From: Chloroflexota bacterium
GTDB taxonomy: Bacteria > Chloroflexota > Anaerolineae > B4-G1
NCBI GenBank assembly: GCA_003648085.1
Contig: QMOC01000111.1
Span: 1-7,656, forward strand
Reading direction: 5' to 3'
DNA: 7,656 bases
Below, one piece after another: positions 1 through 6,509 of this stretch. A program made the position numbers and the translations under genes. Every line of letters begins with the position of its first letter. Positions within the stretch are counted from its first letter, which is position 1. The notes under the pieces were generated by a model that worked only from the letters and a program-made list of their open reading frames with translations, had not been told where the DNA came from and made no database searches.

Positions 1-17
1 CAGGAGGTCAAACGGAG

Positions 18-290
18 ATGAACGCGGAAGTGCAAGGATACCGGAATATGATATTGTACGCTGAGTTTGAACAATATCTGCTCGAACACCCGGAATTGGA
101 TAAACAGATTCCGGACGGTACCAGTGTAGTTTTTATGCCGGAAGATGACCCAGAGTTATGCCAGGCAAACCGCGCATTGCTAAATCAGGCCAAACGAGAG
201 GGACGAAAAGTGGTCATCATTCGAGTGAAGGGGCTGGCCCCGGCTCGCTCGCGCCTGATCGAACCACGTGCCGAATTAGTGGCAGCGTAA
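18..290 (+). CDS. Small conserved acidic protein, DUF5647-like, upstream of dnaK
   Basis: This encodes a 90-residue soluble protein of unknown function with no signal peptide or membrane segment. The chosen ATG follows a strong Shine-Dalgarno sequence (AGGAGGT, 2-8) at 9 nt. An in-frame ATG at 48 would give an 80-residue form that starts nearer the conserved-looking part. Visible features are a helical EFEQYLLEHPELDKQIPDG segment (about 17-35), a strand plus acidic turn VVFMPEDDPEL (37-47), a basic helix (51-64), a strand VVIIRVKGL (65-73), and a PARSRLIEPR tail. From memory this pattern resembles small bacterial proteins grouped as DUF5647; I could not check this. It ends 53 bp before dnaK on the same strand, so co-transcription with the chaperone genes is plausible. 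Coding is likely given the strong ribosome site, but the function is unknown. Confidence 0.8.
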   Translation: MNAEVQGYRNMILYAEFEQYLLEHPELDKQIPDGTSVVFMPEDDPELCQANRALLNQAKREGRKVVIIRVKGLAPARSRLIEPRAELVAA

Positions 291-296
291 ATGTGT

Positions 297-320
297 ACCA
301 CCGGTGAACCCGGTGGTTCA
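297..320 (+). promoter_or_regulatory. Two overlapping, mutually exclusive hairpins before dnaK
   Basis: In the 53-bp gap before dnaK, ACCACCGG (297-304) and CCGGTGGT (310-317) form a perfect 8-bp inverted repeat with a 5-nt loop. TGAACC (305-310) and GGTTCA (315-320) form a perfect 6-bp inverted repeat with a 4-nt loop. They share bases 310 and 315-317, so only one can form at a time. No T-run follows, so this is not a typical intrinsic terminator. The dnaK ribosome site AAAGGAG (328-334) lies just downstream. A role in mRNA processing or in tuning dnaK translation is inference. Confidence 0.45.
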
Positions 321-343
321 AAACCGGAAAGGAGTAGTGTGCA

Positions 344-2239
344 ATGGGCAAAATTATCGGTATTGACCTGGGCACGACCAACTCGGTCTGCGCAGTGATG
401 TTGGGCGGTGAACCCACCGTCATCCCCAGCGCCGAAGGGGGGCGGTTGTTTCCCTCGGTCGTGGCCGTCAATCCCAAGACAGGAGAGCGGATGGTCGGGC
501 AGGTCGCCAAGCGCCAAGCCATTATCAACCCCGAGAACACCATCTTCTCCATCAAACGCTTCATGGGACGCAAATTCGACGACCCAGAGGTGCAGCGGGC
601 GTTGAAAATCGTCCCTTATAAGGTGACGGCGGCCCCCAACGGTGATGTACGGGTCTGGATGGGGGGCGAGGAATACAGCCCGCCCGAGATATCGGCCATG
701 ATCTTGCAGAAGATCAAGGCCGACGCCGAGGCCTACCTGGGGGAGGAGATCACGCAGGCCGTCATCACTGTGCCGGCCTACTTCAATGACAGCCAGCGTC
801 AGGCGACCAAAGACGCCGGCCGGATCGCCGGCTTGGAGGTGCTGCGCATCATCAACGAGCCGACAGCCTCTTCGCTGGCTTATGGTCTCGACAAAAAGAA
901 GGACGAGACCATCGCTGTCTTTGACCTGGGCGGAGGCACCTTCGACATCTCCATCCTCGATGTCGGAGATGGCGTCTTCGAGGTGCGCTCGACCAGCGGC
1001 GACACCTTCCTGGGCGGTGATGACTGGGACCGGCGCATCATTGACTACGTGGCCGACGAATTCAAGAAGGAGCAGGGAATCGACCTGCGTGAGGATCGTC
1101 AGGCATTGCAGCGGCTGAAGGAGGCGTGCGAAAAGGCCAAGGTTGAACTTTCCACGGTGATGGAGACGGAGATAAATCTGCCCTTCATCACCGCCGATGC
1201 GTCCGGCCCCAAGCACTTGCAGATGAAACTCACCCGGGCCAAGTTGGAGCAACTGACCGAGGATTTGATCGAACGCACCATCGGCCCCTGCAGGCAGGCT
1301 ATGGCCGATGCCAAACTTAAACCCTCCGACATTGATGAGGTCATCCTGGTGGGCGGTATGACGCGCATGCCGGCCATCCAGCGGAAGGTGGCCGAGTTCT
1401 TCGGCAAGGAGCCCCATAAGGGAGTCAACCCCGACGAGGTAGTGGGCCTGGGCGCGGCGATCCAGGCCGGCGTCCTCGGCGGCGAAGTCAAGGACGTGCT
1501 CCTGCTCGATGTGACCCCCTTGACGCTGAGCATCGAGACGTTGGGCGGTGTGGCTACCCCGCTCATCGAGCGCAACACCACCATCCCCACCCGCAAGAGC
1601 CAGATCTTCTCCACCGCCACCGACGGTCAGACCCAGGTGGAGATCCACGTGGTGCAGGGGGAGCGTCCCATGGCGGCCGACAATAAGAGCCTGGGGAGGT
1701 TCATCCTTGACGGTATCCCGCCCGCGCCCCGGGGCATCCCTCAGATCGAAGTCACATTCGATATTGACGCCAACGGCATCCTCAACGTTTCTGCCCAGGA
1801 CAAGGCCACCGGACGTGAACAGTCTATGCAGATTATTCCCTCCAGTGGCCTCTCCGACGAGGAGGTTGAGCGCATGATCCGGGAGGCCGAGCGGTACCGT
1901 GAGGAGGACCGCAGAAGGAAGGAGGAGGTGGAGACCCGTAACTTGGCCGACAATGCGGTTTACAGCGCCGAAAAGTTCCTGCGGGAGCAAGGAGACAAGG
2001 TGCCGGCCCACCTGCGCTCTGAGGCGGAGGCCAAGATCGAAGCACTTAAGAGCGCCCTCCAGGGCAGCGACGTCGGCGCCATCCGGCGGCACATGGACGA
2101 ACTGAGCCAGGTGATACAGCAACTGGGAGCCACGATGTATCAGGCTCCGGGTGCTGGCACTCCTCCCCCACCGCCGGGGGGCAAACCGCCCGGGGGCGGT
2201 GAGGAGGAGATCATCGAAGGCGAGTATAGCGAAGCATAG
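344..2239 (+). CDS. dnaK: Molecular chaperone DnaK (Hsp70)
   Basis: This is an ATP-dependent cytosolic chaperone that binds exposed hydrophobic peptides, working with DnaJ and the exchange factor GrpE. Its 631 residues are normal for the family. The ATG follows AAAGGAG (328-334) at 9 nt. The nucleotide-binding domain shows GIDLGTTN (6-13), catalytic-type Lys71 in [18 protein letters not shown] starting at 171, DLGGGTFD (194-201, Thr199) and [11 protein letters not shown]. The IB-subdomain insert typical of Gram-negative-type DnaK is present. The linker [12 protein letters not shown] leads to the beta-sandwich substrate domain and a helical lid rich in charged residues. The C-terminus is a Pro/Gly-rich stretch followed by the acidic [12 protein letters not shown], like the acidic tails that close many DnaK proteins. 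All key residues are intact. dnaJ follows after 74 bp. No CIRCE element is seen upstream within the window. Confidence 0.98.
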   Translation: MGKIIGIDLGTTNSVCAVMLGGEPTVIPSAEGGRLFPSVVAVNPKTGERMVGQVAKRQAIINPENTIFSIKRFMGRKFDDPEVQRALKIVPYKVTAAPNGDVRVWMGGEEYSPPEISAMILQKIKADAEAYLGEEITQAVITVPAYFNDSQRQATKDAGRIAGLEVLRIINEPTASSLAYGLDKKKDETIAVFDLGGGTFDISILDVGDGVFEVRSTSGDTFLGGDDWDRRIIDYVADEFKKEQGIDLREDRQALQRLKEACEKAKVELSTVMETEINLPFITADASGPKHLQMKLTRAKLEQLTEDLIERTIGPCRQAMADAKLKPSDIDEVILVGGMTRMPAIQRKVAEFFGKEPHKGVNPDEVVGLGAAIQAGVLGGEVKDVLLLDVTPLTLSIETLGGVATPLIERNTTIPTRKSQIFSTATDGQTQVEIHVVQGERPMAADNKSLGRFILDGIPPAPRGIPQIEVTFDIDANGILNVSAQDKATGREQSMQIIPSSGLSDEEVERMIREAERYREEDRRRKEEVETRNLADNAVYSAEKFLREQGDKVPAHLRSEAEAKIEALKSALQGSDVGAIRRHMDELSQVIQQLGATMYQAPGAGTPPPPPGGKPPGGGEEEIIEGEYSEA

Positions 2240-2242
2240 AAA

Positions 2243-2305
2243 GAAGCAAGAAGCAGGAAGCAAGAGACAAGAGGTATCCTGCATCTTGCATCCTGCCTCT
2301 TTTTT
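2243..2305 (+). repeat. 7-bp-periodic spacer with imperfect inverted symmetry, dnaK-dnaJ
   Basis: The spacer reads as nine consecutive 7-bp units: GAAGCAA, GAAGCAG, GAAGCAA, GAGACAA, GAGGTAT, CCTGCAT, CTTGCAT, CCTGCCT, CTTTTTT. The first half is purine-rich and the second pyrimidine-rich. The halves can pair: 2243-2258 against 2277-2292 matches at 14 of 16 positions, and other registers one or more heptads away also pair. It ends in six T (2300-2305), only 8 bp before the dnaJ ATG. It could act as a weak terminator or attenuator, or be an inert simple repeat. The layout resembles heptameric short tandem repeats known from cyanobacterial intergenic regions, but no relationship is claimed. Confidence 0.8.
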
Positions 2306-2313
2306 GGACAGCA

Positions 2314-3435
2314 ATGGCAGCCAAGCGGGATTATTATGAGGTGCTGGGTGTCAGCCGTTCGGCCACCCCCGAAGAGATAAAGAAAGCCTACCGCCGGCTG
2401 GCGCGTCAGTACCACCCCGACGTCAGCGATGCCCCCGATGCTGAGGCGCGCTTCAAGGAGATCAACGAGGCCTATCAGGTGCTCTCCGACCCTGAGAAGC
2501 GGGCCACTTATGACCGCTTCGGCCATGCTGGGCCAGGCGGAGTGGGCTTTGGTTTTGACTTCGGCTTCCGTGACCCCTTCGAGATTTTTGAGGAGGTCTT
2601 TGGGCGAGGATTCGGGTTTCGCACCTCCACTCGCCGAGGGCCACGGCGCGGCGCCGATCTGCGCTATGACCTGCATCTGACCTTTGAGGAAGCGGTCTTC
2701 GGGTGTGAGAAAGAGATCGAGGTCACGCGCTATGAGGTGTGTCCGGAGTGCCACGGCAGCGGGGCAGAGCCGGGGACATCGCCGGTCCGCTGTTCGGAGT
2801 GCAACGGCACCGGGCAGGTGCGGCGGGTGCAACGCTCCATCCTGGGCTCCTTCGTCAGCGTCACCACCTGCCCCGTCTGCCAGGGCACGGGGGAGACTAT
2901 CCCCATCCCCTGTTCCCGCTGCGGCGGTGAGAAACGGATCTACGTCACCCGCCACCTGTCCGTCACTATCCCACCCGGCGTGGACCACGGCACCCAGATC
3001 CGGCTGGCGGGTGAGGGAGAGATGGGGGAGCGGGGAGGCCCCCCTGGTAACCTCTACGTCGTTTTGGACGTAGAGCCACACCCCATCTTCCAACGGCGCG
3101 ACGACGACATCCTGGTCGAGTTGCAGATTAATGTTGCCCAGGCAGCCTTGGGAGCCGAGGTGAGCGTGCCTACTTTGGAGGGTGAAGAGAGAATCTCCAT
3201 TCCTCCCGGCACTCAGAGCGGCACCGTGTTGCGGTTGCGGAACAAAGGAGTGCCCCACTTGCGACGCAATGGCCGGGGCGATGAACTGGTGTTGGTGCGG
3301 GTCGCTGTGCCGACCAGACTTACCCGCGAGCAGAAACGCCTCTTCCAGGAACTGGGCGAAACGTTGGAAGGGGAGAGTATTTTGCAAGAAAAGCGAAGTT
3401 TCGTGGATGAGGTCCGAGAGTTATTTGGGCTGTGA
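2314..3435 (+). CDS. dnaJ: Co-chaperone DnaJ (Hsp40, type I)
   Basis: DnaJ delivers substrates to DnaK and stimulates its ATPase. Its 373 residues match the usual length. Order of domains: a J domain (about 5-68) with YHPD at 33-36; a Gly/Phe-rich region (about 70-108); a zinc-binding domain with four CxxC pairs at C143/C146, C160/C163, C186/C189 and C200/C203; then the C-terminal peptide-binding domains. The first three zinc repeats are full CxxCxGxG, while the fourth reads CSRCGGEK and lacks its last glycine. The start is set by homology ([15 protein letters not shown]). Only a weak ribosome site is visible (GGA at 2306-2308, very close), so translation may rely on upstream coupling or be modest. 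It lies 74 bp after dnaK, with prmA directly downstream. Confidence 0.97.
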   Translation: MAAKRDYYEVLGVSRSATPEEIKKAYRRLARQYHPDVSDAPDAEARFKEINEAYQVLSDPEKRATYDRFGHAGPGGVGFGFDFGFRDPFEIFEEVFGRGFGFRTSTRRGPRRGADLRYDLHLTFEEAVFGCEKEIEVTRYEVCPECHGSGAEPGTSPVRCSECNGTGQVRRVQRSILGSFVSVTTCPVCQGTGETIPIPCSRCGGEKRIYVTRHLSVTIPPGVDHGTQIRLAGEGEMGERGGPPGNLYVVLDVEPHPIFQRRDDDILVELQINVAQAALGAEVSVPTLEGEERISIPPGTQSGTVLRLRNKGVPHLRRNGRGDELVLVRVAVPTRLTREQKRLFQELGETLEGESILQEKRSFVDEVRELFGL

Positions 3436-3442
3436 TCTGGTG

Positions 3443-3498
3443 AATTGGGAAATTGGTAGATTGGTAGATTGGTAGATTGGGGAATTGGTGGATTGGTG
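3443..3498 (+). repeat. 8-bp tandem repeat array (consensus RATTGGTR), dnaJ-prmA
   Basis: Seven contiguous 8-bp units run AATTGGGA, AATTGGTA, GATTGGTA, GATTGGTA, GATTGGGG, AATTGGTG, GATTGGTG. A degenerate eighth unit (ATCTGGTG, 3435-3442, 6 of 8 matches) starts on the last base of the dnaJ stop codon. The last two units overlap the 5' end of prmA and supply its TTG or GTG start and the codons for the first Val-Asp-Trp. Because 8 is not a multiple of 3, no frame stays open through the array. Expansion or contraction would change the spacing between dnaJ and prmA rather than their products. Confidence 0.9.
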
Positions 3499-4375
3499 GC
3501 TTGAGGTCAGCGTACCAGTGGAGAATGAGGCTGCGGAGGCAGTAGCCGATGTTCTCTCGCGCTACGCCTACCGTGGGGTGGTCATCGAGGCCGGGCCTGA
3601 GGGTTGGAACGCAGGCCCGGTTGTCGTTAAGGCCTATCTGCCCGCCGACGACCAACTGCGGGCCAACAAGCGCCGCATCGAGGAAGCCCTCTGGCACCTG
3701 GGCCAGATCCGGCCTGTTTCTGCTCCCACCTTCCGCTCCGTCGCCGAAGCGGACTGGGCTAAAGCGTGGAAGGAGCGGTTGAACGTCCTGCACGTGGGTC
3801 GCCACATCGTCATCCGACCCTCGTGGAGGGATTATACACCCACGCCTGGGGATATTGTCATCCGATTAGACCCCGGAATGGCTTTCGGCACCGGATTGCA
3901 TCCCACGACGCAGATGTGCCTAGTGGCGCTTGAGGAGATGATATACCCGGGGGCAGAAGTGCTCGATATGGGCACCGGTTCTGGCATCCTGGCGATTGCG
4001 GCAGCCAAATTAGGCGCCGGACAGGTGCTGGCGGTGGACAATGATCCGATAGCGGTTGGAACGGCTCGGGGCAATGTGATGATCAACGGGGTGCAGGAGA
4101 CCGTAAGCGTGGTACGCGGGTCTCTGGCGGAAGTTTCGGGGAGTTACGATCTAGTAGTGGTCAACATCTTATCGAAGGTCATCGTGGAGATGATGGGGGA
4201 AGGGCTCGCGACTCGGGTACGCCCTGATGGGGTATTGATCGCTGCCGGGATCCTTGCTGACCAGGGGGCAGAAGTGGTCACGGCAATGGAGCGTAGGGGG
4301 CTTGCTCTGGTGGAACAGCGGCAAAGAGGCGACTGGGTGTGCCTGGTGGCGAAGCAGGGCTACTTCTCTGGCTGA
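3485..4375 (+). CDS. prmA: Ribosomal protein L11 methyltransferase PrmA
   Basis: This SAM-dependent enzyme methylates ribosomal protein L11 (lysine side chains and N-terminus in characterised members). The roughly 296 residues match the family. An N-terminal substrate-recognition domain ([16 protein letters not shown] from residue 5) is followed by a linker and a Rossmann methyltransferase domain. Motifs seen are [11 protein letters not shown] (87-97), [14 protein letters not shown] (129-142), SAM motif [14 protein letters not shown] (161-173, where many members have DxGCGSG), VDNDP (184-188) and NIL (227-229). No ATG lies near the domain start. An in-frame TAG at 3473 confines the start to TTG 3485 or GTG 3488, both inside the 8-bp repeat; GGGGA at 3479-3483 is the only purine-rich ribosome-site candidate. 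It follows dnaJ as in many chaperone operons. Its 3' end overlaps infA by 16 bp, tail to tail. Confidence 0.94.
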   Translation: MVDWWLEVSVPVENEAAEAVADVLSRYAYRGVVIEAGPEGWNAGPVVVKAYLPADDQLRANKRRIEEALWHLGQIRPVSAPTFRSVAEADWAKAWKERLNVLHVGRHIVIRPSWRDYTPTPGDIVIRLDPGMAFGTGLHPTTQMCLVALEEMIYPGAEVLDMGTGSGILAIAAAKLGAGQVLAVDNDPIAVGTARGNVMINGVQETVSVVRGSLAEVSGSYDLVVVNILSKVIVEMMGEGLATRVRPDGVLIAAGILADQGAEVVTAMERRGLALVEQRQRGDWVCLVAKQGYFSG

Positions 4376-4605
4376 ATAGTGCGCTTATACCGATAAATAA
4401 TTCGACCGCGCGTCAGGTCGTAAGGGGAGAGTTCAACCCGCACGCGGTCGCCCAGCAAGATACGGATGTAGTACTTACGCATCTTGCCAGAGAGGTAGGC
4501 CAGCACTTCGTGGCCGCTGTCAAGCCGCACACGGAACTGGGTGCCCGGCAGGGCCTCAATAACAGTGCCCTCGACCTCTATCTTGTCCTCTTTTTTCTTA
4601 CCCAT
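4360..4605 (-). CDS. infA: Translation initiation factor IF-1
   Basis: IF-1 binds the ribosomal A site of the 30S subunit and helps IF-2 and IF-3 set up initiation. It is a single S1/OB-fold protein. Its 81 residues are about nine more than E. coli IF-1, the extra being a basic C-terminal tail (YKRTIQPEK). Family signatures are clear: [19 protein letters not shown] (8-26), ISGKMRK-like LSGKMRK (38-44), [24 protein letters not shown] (46-69). A lysine-rich start (MGKKKEDK) precedes the fold. The ATG follows a GAGAGG-type ribosome site (4614-4619). It lies 19 bp downstream of rpsA on the same strand, so the two probably form one transcript. The last 16 bp are shared with the opposite-strand end of prmA, which leaves no intergenic terminator between the convergent units. 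Confidence 0.97.
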   Translation of the reverse strand: MGKKKEDKIEVEGTVIEALPGTQFRVRLDSGHEVLAYLSGKMRKYYIRILLGDRVRVELSPYDLTRGRIIYRYKRTIQPEK

Positions 4606-4624
4606 TCAATCCGCCTCTCACGTC

Positions 4625-6193
4625 TCACGCCTCCCGCCCTACGCTTTCCACTGTGACTGCTATGGCAGGCATGGGCTCCTCGGCAAGTGCTCCTACAGCC
4701 TCGACTTCTGGCGCTACGGCTTCCTCGTCCTCTCCGGCTGCTTCGCTCACCTCCATCTCTGCTTCCGGCACTGGGGCCTCCTCCTCGAGTGCCTCACCAG
4801 AGGCTGCCTCTGGTACTGCGACTACTTCCTCGGTCCCAGCCTCCTCCTCGGTCAATTCGCTCACCGCTGCCTCTGCTTCCGGCACTATGGCTTCCCCCTC
4901 GACTGTCTCGCCGGAGGCTGCCTCAGTCTCCGGTATTGAGGCTTCTTCCTCGGCTGCTTCGCTTGCTGCTGCCTCCTGGGCCTCCCTGGCTGCCTGCTGC
5001 TCCGCCACCCAACGCTCCCACTCGTCTTGCCGCACCTGCCTGGCGCTCAGAGCGATACGTCTCCTCCGGCTGTCTATGCGGATAATCTTCACCAGCAGTG
5101 TCTCACCGGGATGGACGATGTCTGAGGGGCGGAATTCGGGTGTGCCGATCATCTCGCTGGCATGGAGCAATCCTTCGATCCCGAGGTCTAGTTCGACGAA
5201 AGCGCCGAAATCCAGCACCCGGGTGACCCGGCCCTCGACCAACTGCCCTACTTTGTAGTGGTCGTCCACCAGTGTCCAGGGATCAGGCTGGAGTTTCTTG
5301 AGGCTGAGCGCGATCCGTTTCCGTTGCCGGTCTACGTCGAGCACGTAAACTTCCACCTCGTCTCCGACCTTGAGCACCTGACGGGGGTTGTCCACCCGAC
5401 TCCAACTGAGTTCCGAAACGTGGATCAGACCATCCGCTCCGCCCAGATCCACGAAGGCGCCGAAGTTGGTGATGCTGGTGACCTTCCCATGCCGTGTCTC
5501 TCCCTCGGTTAATTGGGATACAACCCGCTCACGCTGCAACTCCTGCCAAGCGCGAAGTGCACGTCGTTGGGAGAAAATCAGGCGGCGACGATGGCGATCC
5601 ACCTCGATGATCTTAAGCCCTATGCGCTTCCCGACCATAGCCGCCAGGCGTTTGCGGCGTTCTTCCTCTCGTAGCCGCCTGGGCAATCCAATGATCTGCG
5701 AGGCCGGGACAAAGCCGCGAATCCTGCCAAATTGAACCACGAGGCCACCACGGTTATAGCCAGAGACCTCGCCCTCGTAAAGTTCGCCGCTTTCCATCAT
5801 CTGCTCTGCTCTGAGCCAGTCCTCATACAAGTGGGCCTGGTGGATAGACAGAATGGGATGTCCCTCCCTGTCCTCGGGTTGGATCACCAGTACTGAAACG
5901 GTGGTACCAATCTGGATTTCGGAGCGCGTTTCCTCATCCAGACGCGCCAGGTCCTCAGCGGGGACTAAACCCTCTCGCTTGAGGCCGACGTCCACGATCA
6001 AGCCGCGATCATCGGCTTCTATCACGATGCCGGTACGAATGTCTCCACGGCGAGGTACTCGATAGTTGTACCTGTCAGTCAGGTACTCGTCCATATTCGG
6101 CTCAACTGAATCCTGGTCGGCTAGACCCTCGTCAGTCAAGCCCTGGTCAACCGGACTCTGATCGGCTAAGGTTTCTAAGGTTTCTATGTTCAT
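4625..6193 (-). CDS. rpsA: Ribosomal protein S1-like, four S1 domains plus acidic tail
   Basis: S1 binds mRNA leaders on the 30S subunit and aids initiation. From the ATG at 6193 the protein has 522 residues: an acidic N-terminus (1-48), S1 domains at about 50-118, 137-209, 231-299 and 316-384, and a Glu/Ala/Pro/Val-rich disordered tail (about 398-522). Domains 3 and 4 are the most canonical (ITNFGAFVDL, GLIHVSELSW; VLDFGAFVEL, GLLHASEM). E. coli S1 has six domains; four-domain forms are common outside Proteobacteria. GAGGAG (6206-6211) lies 12 nt before this ATG. An in-frame GTG at 6218-6220 with GGAGG at 6225-6229 would add nine residues and cannot be excluded. The long acidic tail contains a 38-residue duplication. 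infA follows after 19 bp. Confidence 0.93.
   Translation of the reverse strand: MNIETLETLADQSPVDQGLTDEGLADQDSVEPNMDEYLTDRYNYRVPRRGDIRTGIVIEADDRGLIVDVGLKREGLVPAEDLARLDEETRSEIQIGTTVSVLVIQPEDREGHPILSIHQAHLYEDWLRAEQMMESGELYEGEVSGYNRGGLVVQFGRIRGFVPASQIIGLPRRLREEERRKRLAAMVGKRIGLKIIEVDRHRRRLIFSQRRALRAWQELQRERVVSQLTEGETRHGKVTSITNFGAFVDLGGADGLIHVSELSWSRVDNPRQVLKVGDEVEVYVLDVDRQRKRIALSLKKLQPDPWTLVDDHYKVGQLVEGRVTRVLDFGAFVELDLGIEGLLHASEMIGTPEFRPSDIVHPGETLLVKIIRIDSRRRRIALSARQVRQDEWERWVAEQQAAREAQEAAASEAAEEEASIPETEAASGETVEGEAIVPEAEAAVSELTEEEAGTEEVVAVPEAASGEALEEEAPVPEAEMEVSEAAGEDEEAVAPEVEAVGALAEEPMPAIAVTVESVGREA
4742..4969 (-). repeat. 114-bp tandem duplication in the rpsA acidic tail
   Basis: Two in-frame copies with a 114-bp (38-codon) period lie at about 4742-4855 and 4856-4969. 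The first 70 bp of each copy on the plus strand agree closely; I count roughly 12 mismatches. The remainder has drifted. In protein terms, EAASGETVEGEAIVPEAEA (425-443) recurs as EAASGEALEEEAPVPEAEM (462-480). The flanking tail sequence has the same composition and may be older, decayed copies. The length suggests unequal recombination extending a disordered segment. Confidence 0.75.
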
Positions 6194-6230
6194 CAATTCA
6201 AACCACTCCTCACACGACACTGCACCTCCG

Positions 6231-6280
6231 ACAAAGAAACCAGCACCGCCTGCACTCAACGGACGTGCGGGCGATGCCGG
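6231..6280 (-). promoter_or_regulatory. Strong stem-loop plus U-rich stretch in the rpsA leader
   Basis: On the minus-strand RNA, 6280-6265 (CCGGCAUCGCCCGCAC) pairs with 6255-6240 (GUGCAGGCGGUGCUGG) around a 9-nt loop. Of 16 positions, 15 pair (13 Watson-Crick, two G-U), with one A-C mismatch. The stem is followed at once by UUUCUUUGU (6239-6231), like an intrinsic terminator with an interrupted U tract. It ends 37 nt before the rpsA ATG, leaving the ribosome sites outside the stem. An attenuator or an autoregulatory S1-binding structure are both possible. The structure is seen in the sequence; its function is inferred. Confidence 0.6.
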
Positions 6281-6420
6281 GTCCTGGAATCGCGCCTGAC
6301 GTTGGACGGATACTTAATCGGATCGTCTTATCTCTGCCTACCTCGCAAAAAGGCCAACTTGTCAGAGACGGTTCGGCGTCGCAATCCGCACAAGAGGGGC
6401 AGTATCTCAAATGTGTGCTT

Positions 6421-6448
6421 ATTTTATCACGTCATGGAGGAATGTCAA
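6421..6448 (-). promoter_or_regulatory. Sigma-70-type promoter for rpsA-infA
   Basis: On the minus strand, TTGACA (6448-6443), a perfect -35 hexamer, is followed after 16 bp by TAAAAT (6426-6421), five of six matches to the -10 consensus. Transcription would start near 6414 and give a leader of about 220 nt before the rpsA ATG. That leader contains no AUG upstream of rpsA. This is the best promoter-like match I saw in the window, and it points at rpsA. Confidence 0.75.
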
Positions 6449-6509
6449 ATCACCTCGAGCGCCTTAATACCTTTACGATCAAAACCTTGCTTTTTGTGCA
6501 AGAAAATTC

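Noticed and set aside
291..343. CIRCE/HrcA operator before dnaK
   Set aside because: The inverted repeats here do not match the TTAGCACTC-N9-GAGTGCTAA pattern. An operator could lie left of the window.
185..2314. A 709-codon open frame on the minus strand across the whole of dnaK
   Set aside because: It is antisense to an intact, fully recognisable DnaK and has no recognisable domains. Long antisense open frames are expected opposite GC-rich codon-biased genes.
2140..3387. A 415-codon minus-strand open frame opposite dnaJ
   Set aside because: It is a shadow of dnaJ. Its translation is low-information His/Leu/Gly-rich sequence with no family signature, and it runs through the simple-repeat spacer.
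3443..3498. CRISPR-like array
   Set aside because: The 8-bp units are contiguous with no spacers, far too short for CRISPR repeats, and there are no cas genes.
4653..5258. A 201-codon Ser/Ala/Thr-rich plus-strand open frame
   Set aside because: It is the antisense reading of the Glu/Ala-rich S1 tail and fourth S1 domain; the composition follows from the repeats on the real coding strand.
6194..6259. TTG-initiated 22-residue N-terminal extension of S1
   Set aside because: A TTG start at 6259 lies in the loop of the leader hairpin, has no ribosome site, and codes for non-conserved residues. Starts at 6193 or 6220 have ribosome sites.
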